Shown: piece after piece, positions 20,468 through 29,765 of the stretch
How positions within the stretch are numbered: the stretch's first letter is position 1
Layout of the letters: every line of letters begins with the position of its first letter
Assembly: GCA_003577305.1 (NCBI GenBank)
Contig: QEVL01000002.1
Span: 158,662-222,661, forward strand
Origin: Burkholderiales bacterium
GTDB taxonomy: Bacteria; Pseudomonadota; Gammaproteobacteria; Burkholderiales; Burkholderiaceae_E
DNA length: 64,000 nucleotides
Direction of reading: 5' to 3'
Position numbers and translations under genes: made by a program
Notes under the pieces: generated by a model
Told to the model about the DNA's origin: nothing
The model's database searches: none
The model's input: only the letters and a program-made list of their open reading frames with translations

Positions 20468-21115
20468 TCAGGGTGCAGGTCGACCCGCCTGTGCGATCAC
20501 CCAGTCCTGCACGTCGTCGAGCAATCGCCCCAGCGCCCGTCCGAATGCGGCGACGGCCTGCGAGGCCGATTCGCTCGCCAGCGGCTCGACCTGCCCGAAC
20601 CGGCGGCGGCCGATCGTGCGGCGTGCTGCACGGTCGACGAGTTCGGCCACCAGTTCGATGCGTGCCACGCCGGGCGGTGCCAGGTCGTCGTGGTAGAGCT
20701 GCTCGAGTTGCAGCTCGAGCAGCCAGTCGCCACGCACCGGTGCAGTCGCGGAGGCGACGTCGGCGAAGGCGCCGCTCGCCACGAGCCGCCGTGCGAGCAG
20801 GCGTGCGATGCGCGCCGCCGGCCGCTCGGTCCAGCCGGCGAACTGGTAGCTGGCGCGAGCGCCGGGCGCGCGACTGTAGGCGATCGTGGTGCCGTCGAGA
20901 AACGCGTTGGCCGCAACGCCGTCGACCAGCAACGTGCGCGCTCCCTCCCCGGCGACGGCACCGGCGTTCGCGCGTGGGACCACCGGCGCCGGATCATCGA
21001 GTTCATACCGCAGGCGAACTGGCGCCTGGCCCGGTCCGATGCAGGCGGACAGCGCCACGGTGAGCGGCGCTGCACCGAACGCGCGCAGCAGGCGCCTGCG
21101 CGACGCGGCCGTCAT
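20468..21115 (-). CDS. ABC-type transport auxiliary lipoprotein (PF03886-like) of an Mla system
   Basis: A 215-aa lipoprotein with a signal ending in ALSAC (Cys25), placing it in the periplasm, probably on the outer membrane. The fold region (RYELDDPAP, RLLARRLVASGAFADV, LQLEQLYHDDL) resembles the ABC_trans_aux family (PqiC/YmbA-like) that accompanies MCE transporters. Its ATG overlaps the mlaD stop as ATGA and it is the last gene of the mlaEFD operon. It likely links the MCE protein to the outer membrane. Confidence 0.87.
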   Translation of the reverse strand: MTAASRRRLLRAFGAAPLTVALSACIGPGQAPVRLRYELDDPAPVVPRANAGAVAGEGARTLLVDGVAANAFLDGTTIAYSRAPGARASYQFAGWTERPAARIARLLARRLVASGAFADVASATAPVRGDWLLELQLEQLYHDDLAPPGVARIELVAELVDRAARRTIGRRRFGQVEPLASESASQAVAAFGRALGRLLDDVQDWVIAQAGRPAP

Positions 21116-22080
21116 TGCAGCTTCTCCCCGGGCCCGAGCTGGTCCGGCGAAGGCCCGAGCAGCGCGGCGCGCGGATCCCGAAACTGCTCGGCCGCGCGCG
21201 CCAACTGCTCGGCGCCGTGCCGCAACTCGCGGGCGGTGGCCCGCAATTCGAGTGCGCCCGCATCGGCGGTGGCATCGAGCCGCTGCGCGATCGCAGCGGA
21301 GTCGCGCTCGAGCGCCTTCGCGGCTGCCGAGAGATCGGCGAGCGTCGCCTGCGTCTGCCGGCCCAGCGGCTGCATCTCGCGCAGCAGCGTGCTGCCGTCG
21401 CTGGCCACCTGGCCGATCGACGCGGCGACCTCGCGGCTGGAGCGCTGCATCGCGAGCGCCGTCGCGCGGATGTCGTCGGCCGCGACGTCGAGCCGTTGCA
21501 GCCGCTGGTCGAGCCCGTTGGCGAGGTCGCGCACCGCGGCGATCGCGCCGATCAGCGTCTCGCGGTTCCGCGCGTTCAGCAACTGCTCGAGGTTCGCGAG
21601 CGCGCCCTCGCCGGTCACCGTGAGCCGGCTGAGCGCGCCGGCGATCTGCTCGAGGTCGGAAGTGCCCTCCGGAACCACCGGATAGCGCTCGCCCGCGGGC
21701 ACCTCGACGAGTTCGGGACCGGGCGTACCGGGCGTGACCAGGTCGATGCGCGCCAGCCCGGTGACCAGGTTGCGGGCGATCACCGCCTTGGTATTGCGGC
21801 TGACCGGCGTCTGGCGGTCGACACGCACGACGACCTCGACGCGGTTGATGTTGTCGTGCGAGATCGAGTACTCCTGCACGCGGCCCACCTTCACGCCGCG
21901 CATGTTGACGTCGCTGCCGAGTTGCAGGCCGTCGAGCGACTGTTTCTCGAAGTGGATCGAATAGAAGCGGTAGCTGGCAGCCCCGCCACCCTGCGCGAGC
22001 CACGCATAAGCGATGCCGACAGCCGCGATCAGGGCCAGCACGATCGCACCCACCAGCGTGTACCGGGCTTCAGGCTCCAT
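21112..22080 (-). CDS. mlaD: MCE-domain phospholipid-transport protein (MlaD-like)
   Basis: A 322-aa inner-membrane-anchored substrate-binding subunit. One N-terminal membrane helix (TLVGAIVLALIAAVGIAYAWL, split here by family) precedes a single MCE domain (about 35-130) containing QLGSDVNMRGVKVGRVQE. A long helical C-terminal region (about 150-310) probably forms a coiled coil or hydrophobic tunnel. It is longer than the E. coli MlaD of about 180 aa and more like the MCE proteins with extended helices. Its ATG overlaps the upstream ATPase gene by 11 nt. Confidence 0.92.
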   Translation of the reverse strand: MEPEARYTLVGAIVLALIAAVGIAYAWLAQGGGAASYRFYSIHFEKQSLDGLQLGSDVNMRGVKVGRVQEYSISHDNINRVEVVVRVDRQTPVSRNTKAVIARNLVTGLARIDLVTPGTPGPELVEVPAGERYPVVPEGTSDLEQIAGALSRLTVTGEGALANLEQLLNARNRETLIGAIAAVRDLANGLDQRLQRLDVAADDIRATALAMQRSSREVAASIGQVASDGSTLLREMQPLGRQTQATLADLSAAAKALERDSAAIAQRLDATADAGALELRATARELRHGAEQLARAAEQFRDPRAALLGPSPDQLGPGEKLQ

Positions 22081-22840
22081 GGGAAGATCCCTCCGCGAGC
22101 ATTCTACGGTTCTCGAAGTACGAGCGTATCCACGGGTCTGGATTCGCGGCCACCTGGGCGAGCGTACCGTCGGCGATCACCCGGCCCTGCCCCAGCACCA
22201 CCACCCGTTGCGCGATCGACACGAGCGTGTCGAGGTCGTGCGTCACCAGCAGCACGGTGATCCCCAGGTCGCGACACAGCGACGCGAGCAGCCTGTCGAA
22301 CGCGCGCGCGGTGATCGGGTCCAGCCCCGCGGTCGGTTCGTCGAGGAACAGCACTTCGGGCTCGAGCGCGAGCGCGCGGGCGATCGCCGCACGCTTGCGC
22401 ATGCCTCCGGAGAGCTCGCTGGGCCGCTTCGTGCCGACCTGCGGCGCCAGACCGGCCATCGACAGGCGCAGGTCGACCAGCGGGCCGACGAAGTGCGCGG
22501 GAATGCCGCCCTGCTCGCGCATCGGCGTGGCCACGTTCGCGGCGACGGTGAGCGAGGAGAACAGCGCGCCGTCCTGGAACATCACGCCGATCCGGCGCCG
22601 CAGCGCGGTCAGTTCACGTCCCGACGCCGCCCAGACGTCGGCGCCCAGCAGCCGGATGCGGCCCGCATCGGGTCGATGCAGCCCGATGATCTCGCGCAGG
22701 AGCACCGTCTTGCCGCTGCCGCTGCCGCCGACGAGCGCAACCAGTTCGCCGCGTGCGATCCGCAGGTCGACGCCGTCGTGCACCTGCTGCACGCCGAAGC
22801 GCGTGCGCACCGCCTCGACCTCGATCACCGGCCCGCTCAA
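22070..22840 (-). CDS. mlaF: ABC transporter ATP-binding protein, MlaF-like
   Basis: ATPase of the Mla retrograde phospholipid transporter, 256 aa. It has Walker A GGSGSGKTVLL, signature LSGGMRKRAAIARAL, Walker B VLFLDEPTAGLD and the H-loop VTHD. The start is TTG 22840: it lies 7 nt after AGGAG, overlaps the mlaE stop as TTGA, and gives the family-typical N-terminus SGPVIEVEAVRTRFG. A GTG at 22828 is the alternative. The far-upstream frame to 22975 lies inside mlaE and was rejected. Confidence 0.93.
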   Translation of the reverse strand: MSGPVIEVEAVRTRFGVQQVHDGVDLRIARGELVALVGGSGSGKTVLLREIIGLHRPDAGRIRLLGADVWAASGRELTALRRRIGVMFQDGALFSSLTVAANVATPMREQGGIPAHFVGPLVDLRLSMAGLAPQVGTKRPSELSGGMRKRAAIARALALEPEVLFLDEPTAGLDPITARAFDRLLASLCRDLGITVLLVTHDLDTLVSIAQRVVVLGQGRVIADGTLAQVAANPDPWIRSYFENRRMLAEGSSHGA

Positions 22841-23973
22841 AGCCCGAGCTCCTGAAGGAGCACTGCGAACAGCGCGTCGAGCAGGATCACGGCGACGATC
22901 GCCTGCACGACGGTGGAAGTGGTGTTGATCCCGATCGAACGGGTGTCGCGGCTCACCGACAGGCCCATGCGACATCCGATCACCGCGATGAACAGCGCGA
23001 ACACGGGCGCCTTGGCCAGCCCGATCACGAAGTGACGCAGTGCAAGCGCGTCGCGCAGACGATCGACGAAAGTGGCCGGCGTGATGTCCAGCATGCGCTC
23101 CGCGATGACGATCGCGCCCAGCCCGCCCATCAGGTCACCGACGAACACCAGCAGCGGCAGCGACAGCACCAGCGCCAGCACGCGCGGCACCACCAGCACC
23201 TGCTCGGCCGAGAGCCCGAGCGTGCGGATCGCATCGATCTCCTCGGTCAGCTTCATCGTGCCCAGCTGTGCAGTGAACGCGGCGCCCGAGCGGCCGGCGA
23301 CGATGGTGGCGACGATCAGAGGCGAGAACTCGCGCGTCAGCCCCAGCGCCACCCCGTCGACGACGAAAATGTTGGCCCCGTACTTCTCGGCCTGCAGGCC
23401 CAGCAGATAGGCGATCACGAGGCCGATCAGGAAGCTCACCAGCGCGACCACCGGAATTGCGCTCACGCACACCTGCGCCAGTTGCGCAGCCAGTTCGCGC
23501 CCGCGCAGGATGCCCGGCCGTGCTGCCGCGCGCGCCAGCTCGACGATCACCCGGCCGAGGAAGTCGAGGTGGCCGTGCAGCAGTCCGGCCAGCCGCAGGC
23601 TCGAGGCGCCGAGCTGCCCCAGCGCACCGCGGCGCTGCTGCGGGGCCGCCGGCTGCAGTTCGGGCAGCCGCTGGCGCACGAGTTCCACGATGCGGGTCTG
23701 CGCGCCGCCGAAGCTGCGCAGGCCGATCTCCCGCGCCGGCACGCCGACCTGCGCCAGATGGCGCCACAGCAGCAACGCAGCTGCCGTGTCGATTTCGTGC
23801 AGGCGCGAGCCGTCGATCACGACCGGACGGCGCCAGCCACCTGCCGCCGCCGGCAGCGCGCGCAATGCCGCATCGAGCTCGGCCAGGCGCGAGAGCCGCC
23901 AGCTGCCCGCCAGCGCGAGCACGCTGCCATCGGCACCGTGCTCGAGCAGGCAGCTGGCATCGGCTGGAGTCAT
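22837..23973 (-). CDS. mlaE: MlaE-family permease with N-terminal STAS domain
   Basis: A 378-aa inner-membrane permease of the MlaE/YrbE family. Residues 1-110 form a STAS-like domain (VVIDGSRLHEIDTAAALLL), absent from E. coli MlaE where STAS is the separate MlaB; the fusion supplies that function in cis. The permease part (about 150-378) has AIPVVALVSFLIGLVIAY, FVVDGVALGLTREFSPLI and AAFTAQLGTMKLTEEIDAI, the conserved family block. It is first in the operon mlaE-mlaF-mlaD-lipoprotein, divergent from fthC across 117 nt. Confidence 0.92.
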   Translation of the reverse strand: MTPADASCLLEHGADGSVLALAGSWRLSRLAELDAALRALPAAAGGWRRPVVIDGSRLHEIDTAAALLLWRHLAQVGVPAREIGLRSFGGAQTRIVELVRQRLPELQPAAPQQRRGALGQLGASSLRLAGLLHGHLDFLGRVIVELARAAARPGILRGRELAAQLAQVCVSAIPVVALVSFLIGLVIAYLLGLQAEKYGANIFVVDGVALGLTREFSPLIVATIVAGRSGAAFTAQLGTMKLTEEIDAIRTLGLSAEQVLVVPRVLALVLSLPLLVFVGDLMGGLGAIVIAERMLDITPATFVDRLRDALALRHFVIGLAKAPVFALFIAVIGCRMGLSVSRDTRSIGINTTSTVVQAIVAVILLDALFAVLLQELGL

Positions 23974-23994
23974 TGCGAAGGCGGCAGGGGCGGC

Positions 23995-24073
23995 GCTGCG
24001 GCGCCGCAGCGGATCTCGTCAGCCTTCGACAGTAACATAGGGGGCAGATGCGCACCGCGGGCCCGCGGTGCGC
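23995..24073. repeat. Two perfect palindromes between divergent mlaE and fthC
   Basis: A 16-bp perfect palindrome lies at 23995-24010 (GCTGCGGC centre) and a 24-bp perfect palindrome at 24050-24073 (half-site GCGCACCGCGGG). The second would sit in the fthC 5' leader, 17 nt before its ATG, and could form a very stable hairpin or be a dyad operator. No U-run follows, so intrinsic termination is unlikely. Confidence 0.5.
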
Positions 24074-24090
24074 TGCAGACCGGGGGCCCG

Positions 24091-24732
24091 ATGAGCGACG
24101 AAACGGCGGCAGTTCCCGCGTGGGTGGCCTGGCGCCAGGCCGAGCGCCGCCGGTTGATCGCGGCACGGCTGGCGATGCCCGCAGCGGTGCGGCGCGAATG
24201 TGCGCGACTGATCTGCGCGGCGCTCGACCGCCTGCTGCCCGAACTCGGCGGATCGGTCGTCGCGGCCTACTGGCCGATCCGTGGCGAACCCGACCTGCGA
24301 GCGTGGATCGGGTCGATCCGCAGCCGCGGCGCGCGTTGCGCGCTCCCGGTCGTGGTCGCCCGAGGCGAACCGCTGGCGTTTCGCGAATGGCGCGCCGACG
24401 CCCGCCTGGTCCCGGGTGTCTGGAACATCCCGGAACCGGCCGACGGCGAGACGCTCGTCCCGCAGGTAGTGATCGCACCGGTGGTCGGCTACGACCGCCA
24501 CGGCTATCGCCTCGGCTACGGCGGCGGCTATTACGACCGCACCCTCGCGGCCTGCGCGCCACGGCCCTTCGCGATCGGAGTCGGCTACCACGCCGCGGCA
24601 CTCGCCGGCTTCGAGCCGCAGCCGCACGATGTGCCGATGGACGCGATCGTCGACGAGCGCGGAGCCAGCCTGCATCGCCAGGATCATCCCACCGATCTGC
24701 CCACTTTTCTGGTGGGACCCGAAAAACCTTGA
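24091..24732 (+). CDS. fthC: 5-formyltetrahydrofolate cyclo-ligase
   Basis: ATP-dependent conversion of 5-formyl-THF to 5,10-methenyl-THF, a folate salvage and one-carbon entry step. The 213-aa protein has the ATP/substrate-binding signature RLGYGGGYYDRTLA, VIAPVVGYDRHGYR and an N-terminal Arg/Lys-rich helix (WRQAERRRLIAARLA). The ATG at 24091 follows a GC palindrome. It is followed after 57 nt by a methyltransferase-like gene and an MTHFR-like gene on the same strand, forming a folate-centred cluster with fhs opposite. Confidence 0.94.
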   Translation: MSDETAAVPAWVAWRQAERRRLIAARLAMPAAVRRECARLICAALDRLLPELGGSVVAAYWPIRGEPDLRAWIGSIRSRGARCALPVVVARGEPLAFREWRADARLVPGVWNIPEPADGETLVPQVVIAPVVGYDRHGYRLGYGGGYYDRTLAACAPRPFAIGVGYHAAALAGFEPQPHDVPMDAIVDERGASLHRQDHPTDLPTFLVGPEKP

Positions 24733-24757
24733 CAGCCCACTGCCGATCCACTCAAAT
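24729..24757 (+). promoter_or_regulatory. Predicted sigma-70 promoter of the HTH-methyltransferase gene
   Basis: TTGACA (24729-24734, spanning the fthC stop), a 17-nt spacer and TCAAAT (24752-24757). The -35 is perfect and the -10 matches at four of six positions. The implied start near 24764 leaves about 25 nt of leader. Confidence 0.45.
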
Positions 24758-24789
24758 CGGTCGTTGACAGGCAACGGGCTGGTACGGGT

Positions 24790-26196
24790 GTGCAGGTGGA
24801 GGCCGACACGCTGCTGCGCGAGATCGTCGAATACTGCCGCAGGGCAGGCGTCGCCGAGTCAACGTTCGGGCGATTCGCGGTCAACGACGGCAAGTTCGTC
24901 AACCGCCTGCGTGACGGCGGGCGGATCACGACGGCCACCGCCGAACGGGTGCGCCGGTTCATCGCCACCGACGCGCGTGCCGGCGCGCGCAACGGCCGGG
25001 GCTTCCTGATCGACGCGCCGCCCGGCGCGCCGCTGCCGCTGCCCCGCGTCGACCCGCAGGAGCCGCCTGCGCACGTCGACCGCAATTTCCGCTTCTTCGA
25101 CAACCGGCAGAAGTACCAGCTCTTCGTCAGCACCTGCTCCGAGAAGGCGGTGGTGGCGCAGCGCGTCGCGATGGAGCTGGCCAACATACACCCGACACCG
25201 CCCGCGGTGCGCGTCTTCGACGCGGGCTTCGGCGACGGCACGGTGCTGGTGCGCGTGATGCGCGCGATGCACAAGCGCTTTGCGACGATGCCGTTCTACA
25301 TCGTCGGCAAGGAGATCAGCGTCGAGCACGTGCGACTCACGCTCGAGAAGATGGCCGATCGGTTCTTCGAGCATCCGGCCACGGTGCTCGTGCTCACCAA
25401 CATGAACTACACCGAGGCGCCGTCGCTCGCGCCCGCCTCGCTGGCCGCCGCCACCACGCTCGTCTGGCACGAGGTTGCGCTCACCGGTGCCACGTCGCAC
25501 GAGTTCGAGGAGCAGATCGCGGCGCTCGGTCCGTTCCTCGCCGAGCACTGGCGCGTGAACATCGACCCGGCCACCGGCAACCCGGTGTACGCGCGACCCA
25601 CGGTCCTGGTGCTGTATCGCGACGATCACCGCTTCCTGCTCGAATCGGTCATCCCCAGGCGCGGCGGCAGCGAGGCCGGCTACGACCTGGTCATCGCGTC
25701 GCAGCCGTACCGCGCGCGCGCCGACCTGCGCTTCAAGGCCTCGCGCGTGATCGCGCCGCTGGCGCGCAGCCTGGCTCCGGGCGGGCGGCTGCTGGCGATC
25801 CACTCGCGCGGCGACGACCCGGGGCTCGAGATCCTGCAGAAGATGTGGCCCGGCGAGAACCCGTTCATCCACGATCGCCACAAGATGCTCAAGGCGGTGA
25901 AGGAAGCGCTCGGCGCGGCCGCACGCGGCCTGAACTTCAACGCCTATTCCGACGCGCGCTCGCTGTTTCGCTTCGACATGCACGCGCTGCCCACCGAACT
26001 GTCGGCGTCGATCGGCACGTCGATGCTGTTCGCCGCCTGGAACGCGGCCATCTACGTCGGCCAGATCGACGACGCCCGGCTCGAGAGCGCGATGGGCGAC
26101 CGGCGCTACCTCGAGATTACCGGCGAGGTACTGCACCGCTACAGCGGGCTGTGGTTCCAGGACGAGTCGTACATCATTTCGCGGCATCGCGACTGA
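24790..26196 (+). CDS. SAM-methyltransferase-like protein with N-terminal HTH-like domain
   Basis: A 468-aa protein, GTG start. Residues 1-65 look like a small helix-turn-helix or Cro-like domain (STFGRFAVNDGKFV, GGRITTATAERVRRFI). After a Pro-rich linker the remainder is a Rossmann domain with motif I VFDAGFGDGTVLVRV, then KEISVEHVRLTLEK, WPGENPFIHDRHKM and SIGTSMLFAAWNAAIYVGQI. The 31986-33242 gene is a clear paralog lacking the HTH-like part. An MTHFR-like gene follows 11 nt downstream, as in the paralogous locus. The methyl acceptor is unknown; the Rossmann domain might also bind something other than SAM. Confidence 0.82.
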   Translation: MQVEADTLLREIVEYCRRAGVAESTFGRFAVNDGKFVNRLRDGGRITTATAERVRRFIATDARAGARNGRGFLIDAPPGAPLPLPRVDPQEPPAHVDRNFRFFDNRQKYQLFVSTCSEKAVVAQRVAMELANIHPTPPAVRVFDAGFGDGTVLVRVMRAMHKRFATMPFYIVGKEISVEHVRLTLEKMADRFFEHPATVLVLTNMNYTEAPSLAPASLAAATTLVWHEVALTGATSHEFEEQIAALGPFLAEHWRVNIDPATGNPVYARPTVLVLYRDDHRFLLESVIPRRGGSEAGYDLVIASQPYRARADLRFKASRVIAPLARSLAPGGRLLAIHSRGDDPGLEILQKMWPGENPFIHDRHKMLKAVKEALGAAARGLNFNAYSDARSLFRFDMHALPTELSASIGTSMLFAAWNAAIYVGQIDDARLESAMGDRRYLEITGEVLHRYSGLWFQDESYIISRHRD

Positions 26197-26207
26197 AGGA
26201 CGCAGGC

Positions 26208-27089
26208 ATGGATCCCGGAGACGCGGCGATCGTCCGGCTCGCGCGCAACGCGTCGATCGAAACCTCCACCCGCAACGTCGCCGATGTCGGCGGCTACGCA
26301 CGAATGCTGCCGTCCGGGAGCGACGTCTACATCACCTTCCTGCCGGGCACGCCTTACCATCACATCCTGAGCACCGCGACCCGGCTGCAGCAGGTCGGCC
26401 TGAATCCGGTCCCGCACCTGGCCGCCCGCCGCTTCGCGAGCGCCGCCGCAGTGGCCGACTTCCTCGAACGCTTGCGCGACCAGGCCGGCGTGACCCGTGT
26501 GCTGCTGGTGGCCGGCGACAGCGACGCTGCGGCCGGCCCCTTCGACTCGAGCCTGCAGGTTCTCGAGACCGGCGTGTTCGAGGCCTGCGCAATCCGCAGC
26601 ATCGGCGTGGCCGCGTATCCCGAGGGCCACCGGCGCATTTCGCAGCAGGCGCTCGACGACGCGCTCGATCGCAAGATCCGGTACGCCGACGCGCACGGGC
26701 TCGAGTTGTTCGTGGTCTCGCAGTTCTGCTTCGAGCCGCAGCGCGTGCTCGACTGGCTCGTGCGGCTGCGTGCACGCGGAGTCACGGCCCCGGTGCGCAT
26801 CGGCGTGGCCGGCCCGGCCACCGTGCGCACGCTGCTCGCCTACGCACTGCGCTGCGGAATCGGCACCTCGATGAAAGCGCTCGGATCGCAGCCGGTCTCG
26901 CTCACCCGCATGCTCGCGCGCCACGACCCCGACGACCTCGCACGCGCCATCGCGCCACGCGCCGCCGGGCTGGGCGTGGCCGGGCTGCACGTGTTCGCCT
27001 TCGGCAACTTCGCCGACTCCGCGCAGTGGCTGCGCGACGCCGCGGCAGGCCGCTGCGGCGCGGAAGCGCTCGACCCCGCTCGGCGCTGA
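26208..27089 (+). CDS. MTHFR-superfamily protein, divergent (copy 1)
   Basis: A 293-aa TIM-barrel protein resembling methylenetetrahydrofolate reductase. Recognisable equivalents of MetF motifs are SIETS (first strand Glu), VLLVAGDSD (MetF LRGD region), AAYPEGHRRI (MetF YPExHP) and VVSQFCFE (MetF TQFFFD). The region normally GIMP reads RIGVAGPATV, so it is not an ordinary MetF and may use folate or FAD differently. It has a good ribosome site (AAGGACGCAGG) and follows the HTH-methyltransferase gene by 11 nt. The stop is 4 nt from the convergent fhs stop. The paralog at 31091-31972 has the same length. Confidence 0.82.
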   Translation: MDPGDAAIVRLARNASIETSTRNVADVGGYARMLPSGSDVYITFLPGTPYHHILSTATRLQQVGLNPVPHLAARRFASAAAVADFLERLRDQAGVTRVLLVAGDSDAAAGPFDSSLQVLETGVFEACAIRSIGVAAYPEGHRRISQQALDDALDRKIRYADAHGLELFVVSQFCFEPQRVLDWLVRLRARGVTAPVRIGVAGPATVRTLLAYALRCGIGTSMKALGSQPVSLTRMLARHDPDDLARAIAPRAAGLGVAGLHVFAFGNFADSAQWLRDAAAGRCGAEALDPARR

Positions 27090-27093
27090 CGGA

Positions 27094-28764
27094 TCAGAAC
27101 AACCCGACGACCTTGCCGTCGACCAGGTCGATGCCGTCTGCCGACGGCACCCTGGGCAGCCCGGGCATCGTCATGATGTCACCGCAGACCATCACCACGA
27201 AGCCGGCTCCCGCCGACAGGTGCACCTCGCGGATGTTCAGCACGTGCCCCTCGGGGGCTCCGCGCAGTTTCGGGTCGGTGGAAAACGAATACTGCGTCTT
27301 GGCCACGCAGACCGGATAGCGCCCGTAGCCGTCTTCCTGCAGCTTGCGGATGCGCGCACGCACCTTGCTGTCGGCGGTCACCTCGGAAGCGCGATAGACC
27401 CGCTTCGCGACTTTCTCGATCTTCTGCCAGAGCGTGTCGTCGTCATCGTAGACGAAGGCCGGGCTGGCCCCCCGCTCGCACAACGCGACCACGGCGCGCG
27501 CGAGATCGACCGCGCCGCGCCCGCCTTCGGCCCAGTGGCTGGCCGTGACCACTTCGACGCCGAGCCTGGCCAGCCGCTCGCGCACGATCCCGATCTCGTC
27601 GGCCGAGTCGAACGTGAAGCGGTTGATCGCGACCACGCAGGGCAGCCGGTAGACCTCGCGCACGTTCTCCACGTGCCGCTCGAGGTTCGCCATGCCCCGT
27701 GCGAGCGCCTTCATGTTCTCGCGGCCCAGTTCGGCGACCTCGACGCCACCGTGATACTTGATCGCCCGAATCGTCGCGACGAGCACCGCGGCATCTGGCA
27801 CCAGGCCGCTGCTGCGACACTTGATGTCGAGAAACTTCTCGGCGCCGAGATCGGCACCGAAGCCGGCCTCGGTAACCACGTAGTCGGCCAGCTTCAACGC
27901 CGAGCGCGTGGCGATCACCGAGTTGCAACCGTGTGCGATGTTGCCGAACGGGCCGCCGTGAATCAGCGCCGGGTTGTTCTCCAGCGTCTGCACCAGGTTG
28001 GGCTTGAGCGCGTCCTTGAGCAGCACGGTCATCGCACCGTGCGCCTTCAGGTCGCGCGCGCGCACCGGACGCCCGTCGCGGGTCCAGGCGACGACGATCT
28101 CGCCAAGCCGCGCCTTCAGGTCGTCGAGCGAACTCGCCAGGCAGAAGATCGCCATCACCTCGGAAGCGACCACGATCTCGAAACCGTCCTCGCGTGCGTA
28201 GCCGTTCGCGGTGCCCCCGAGGCCGACCACGATCTCGCGCAGCGCCCGGTCGTTCATGTCGACGACGCGGCGCCACTCGATGCGGCGCGGATCGATGCCG
28301 AGCTCGTTGCCGTGCGCGATGTGGTTGTCGATCAGCGCCGCCAGCAGGTTGTTGGCCAGGCCGATCGCCGAGAAGTCGCCGGTGAAGTGAAGGTTGATGT
28401 CCTCCATCGGCACCACCTGCGCGTGGCCCCCGCCGGCCGCACCGCCCTTCATGCCGAACACCGGTCCGAGCGACGGTTCACGCAGGCAGATCACGGCCCT
28501 GCGCTCGATCAGGTTCAGCGCGTCTCCCAACCCCACGGTGGTCGTCGTCTTGCCCTCGCCGGCCGGCGTCGGACTGATCGCCGTGACCAGCACCAGCTTG
28601 CCGTCCGGGCGGTCGCGCAGCGACGCCAGGTAATCGAGCGAGATTTTCGCCTTGTAGTGGCCGTAGGACTCGACGTGCTCCTCGGGGATGCCGAGCTTCT
28701 CGAGGGCGATGCGCGAGATGCGCTGCATCTTCGCGGCTTGCGCGATCTGGATGTTCGACGACAC
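27094..28764 (-). CDS. fhs: Formate-tetrahydrofolate ligase
   Basis: ATP-dependent ligation of formate to THF giving 10-formyl-THF; 556 aa, the standard length. The P-loop is in [18 protein letters not shown] near residue 70. Other family blocks are [29 protein letters not shown] and the C-terminal [20 protein letters not shown]. It is 6 nt downstream of the metA-like gene, the last in a minus-strand run metY-metA-fhs. Neighbouring fthC and MTHFR-like genes suggest a dedicated one-carbon module. Confidence 0.96.
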   Translation of the reverse strand: MSSNIQIAQAAKMQRISRIALEKLGIPEEHVESYGHYKAKISLDYLASLRDRPDGKLVLVTAISPTPAGEGKTTTTVGLGDALNLIERRAVICLREPSLGPVFGMKGGAAGGGHAQVVPMEDINLHFTGDFSAIGLANNLLAALIDNHIAHGNELGIDPRRIEWRRVVDMNDRALREIVVGLGGTANGYAREDGFEIVVASEVMAIFCLASSLDDLKARLGEIVVAWTRDGRPVRARDLKAHGAMTVLLKDALKPNLVQTLENNPALIHGGPFGNIAHGCNSVIATRSALKLADYVVTEAGFGADLGAEKFLDIKCRSSGLVPDAAVLVATIRAIKYHGGVEVAELGRENMKALARGMANLERHVENVREVYRLPCVVAINRFTFDSADEIGIVRERLARLGVEVVTASHWAEGGRGAVDLARAVVALCERGASPAFVYDDDDTLWQKIEKVAKRVYRASEVTADSKVRARIRKLQEDGYGRYPVCVAKTQYSFSTDPKLRGAPEGHVLNIREVHLSAGAGFVVMVCGDIMTMPGLPRVPSADGIDLVDGKVVGLF

Positions 28765-28770
28765 GGTTGC

Positions 28771-29712
28771 TCAGAAATCGGTGTGGATGGCGCCCGCGGG
28801 GATGTCGCGGGGATGGAAAGGGGTGACCTGGTAGACGTGATAGTTCAGCCAGTTCGCGAACAGCAGGTTCGCGTGGCCGCGCCAGCGCACCAGCGGCGGA
28901 CGCGACGGATCGTCGTCGGGGTAGTAGTTGCGCGGTACCTCGATCGGCAGCCCGCGCGAGACGTCACGATCGTATTCGGCCTTCAGCGTGAGCGGGTCGT
29001 ACTCCGAATGGCCGGTGACGAAGACGTGCCTGCCGTTGGTGGAGGCCACGAGGTAGACGCCGGCCTCGTCGGATTCGGCGAGGATCCTGACCTCGTCGAT
29101 CCGCTCGATGTCGGCGCGGCGCACCTCGGTGTGCCGCGAGTGCGGCGCGAAGAAGACGTCGTCGAAGCCGCGCAGCAGCCGGTCGGTGGGCGCGAGCGTG
29201 CGATGCTCGAACACGCCGAACATCTTCCGCGGCAGCGGATGCTTCGGGATGCGGTAGCGCCGGTACAGCGCCGCCTGCGCGCCCCAGCAGATGTTCAGCG
29301 TGGACGATACCGCTTCGTCGGCCCAGTCGATGATCGCCGCGACTTCGGACCAGTAATCGACCTCCTCGAACGGCATCTGCTCGACCGGTGCGCCGGTGAT
29401 CACCAGTCCGTCGAACTTCTCGTCGCGCACCTGTTCGAAAGTGGTGTAGTGCTCGAGCAGGTGCTCGGGAGCGACGTTCTTCGACTCGTGGGTGGCGGTG
29501 TGCAGCAGTGTCACGTCGATCTGCAGCGGCGTATTGCCGAGCAATCTCAGCAGCTGCGTTTCGGTGGCGATCTTGGTGGGCATCAGGTTGAGGATCGCCA
29601 CGCGCATCGGACGGATGTCCTGCCGCTCGGCGCGTTCCTCGCCCATCACGAAGACGTTCTCGCGCTCGAGCGTGGCGCGAGCGGGAAGCGTCGACGGAAT
29701 CCTGACCGGCAC
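28771..29712 (-). CDS. metA: Homoserine O-acyltransferase, MetA family; acetyl-type by residue 111
   Basis: Acylates L-homoserine in methionine synthesis. GTG 29712 follows GGAG by about 8 nt and gives 313 aa. Catalytic residues are Cys142 (NICWGAQ), His235 and Glu237 (TGHSEYD). Residue 111 is Glu (GAPVEQMPF). Published MetA work showed that Glu111 confers acetyl-CoA and Gly111 succinyl-CoA specificity, so I predict O-acetylhomoserine as product despite the usual succinyltransferase label. The metY gene just upstream uses O-acetylhomoserine, which agrees. A strong hairpin lies between the two genes. Confidence 0.92.
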   Translation of the reverse strand: MPVRIPSTLPARATLERENVFVMGEERAERQDIRPMRVAILNLMPTKIATETQLLRLLGNTPLQIDVTLLHTATHESKNVAPEHLLEHYTTFEQVRDEKFDGLVITGAPVEQMPFEEVDYWSEVAAIIDWADEAVSSTLNICWGAQAALYRRYRIPKHPLPRKMFGVFEHRTLAPTDRLLRGFDDVFFAPHSRHTEVRRADIERIDEVRILAESDEAGVYLVASTNGRHVFVTGHSEYDPLTLKAEYDRDVSRGLPIEVPRNYYPDDDPSRPPLVRWRGHANLLFANWLNYHVYQVTPFHPRDIPAGAIHTDF

Positions 29713-29732
29713 GATCGGAGCTCCGGCACGAA

Positions 29733-29758
29733 GGGCGGGCGCGACAGCGCGCCCGCCC
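29733..29758 (-). other. Intergenic GC hairpin between metY and metA
   Basis: A perfect 10-bp stem (GGGCGGGCGC with its complement) around a 6-nt loop lies 7 nt beyond the metY stop and 20 nt before the metA GTG. On the minus strand it is followed by UUCGUG rather than a U-tract. It could attenuate, stabilise the metY message, or simply be an RNA processing boundary. Confidence 0.45.
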
Positions 29759-29765
29759 GGGGATC

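Noticed and set aside
23974..24090. 6S RNA (ssrS) upstream of fthC, as in many proteobacteria
   Set aside because: The gap is only 117 nt, too short for a ~180-nt 6S RNA, and I do not see the long interrupted hairpin with a central bubble; it contains two short palindromes instead.
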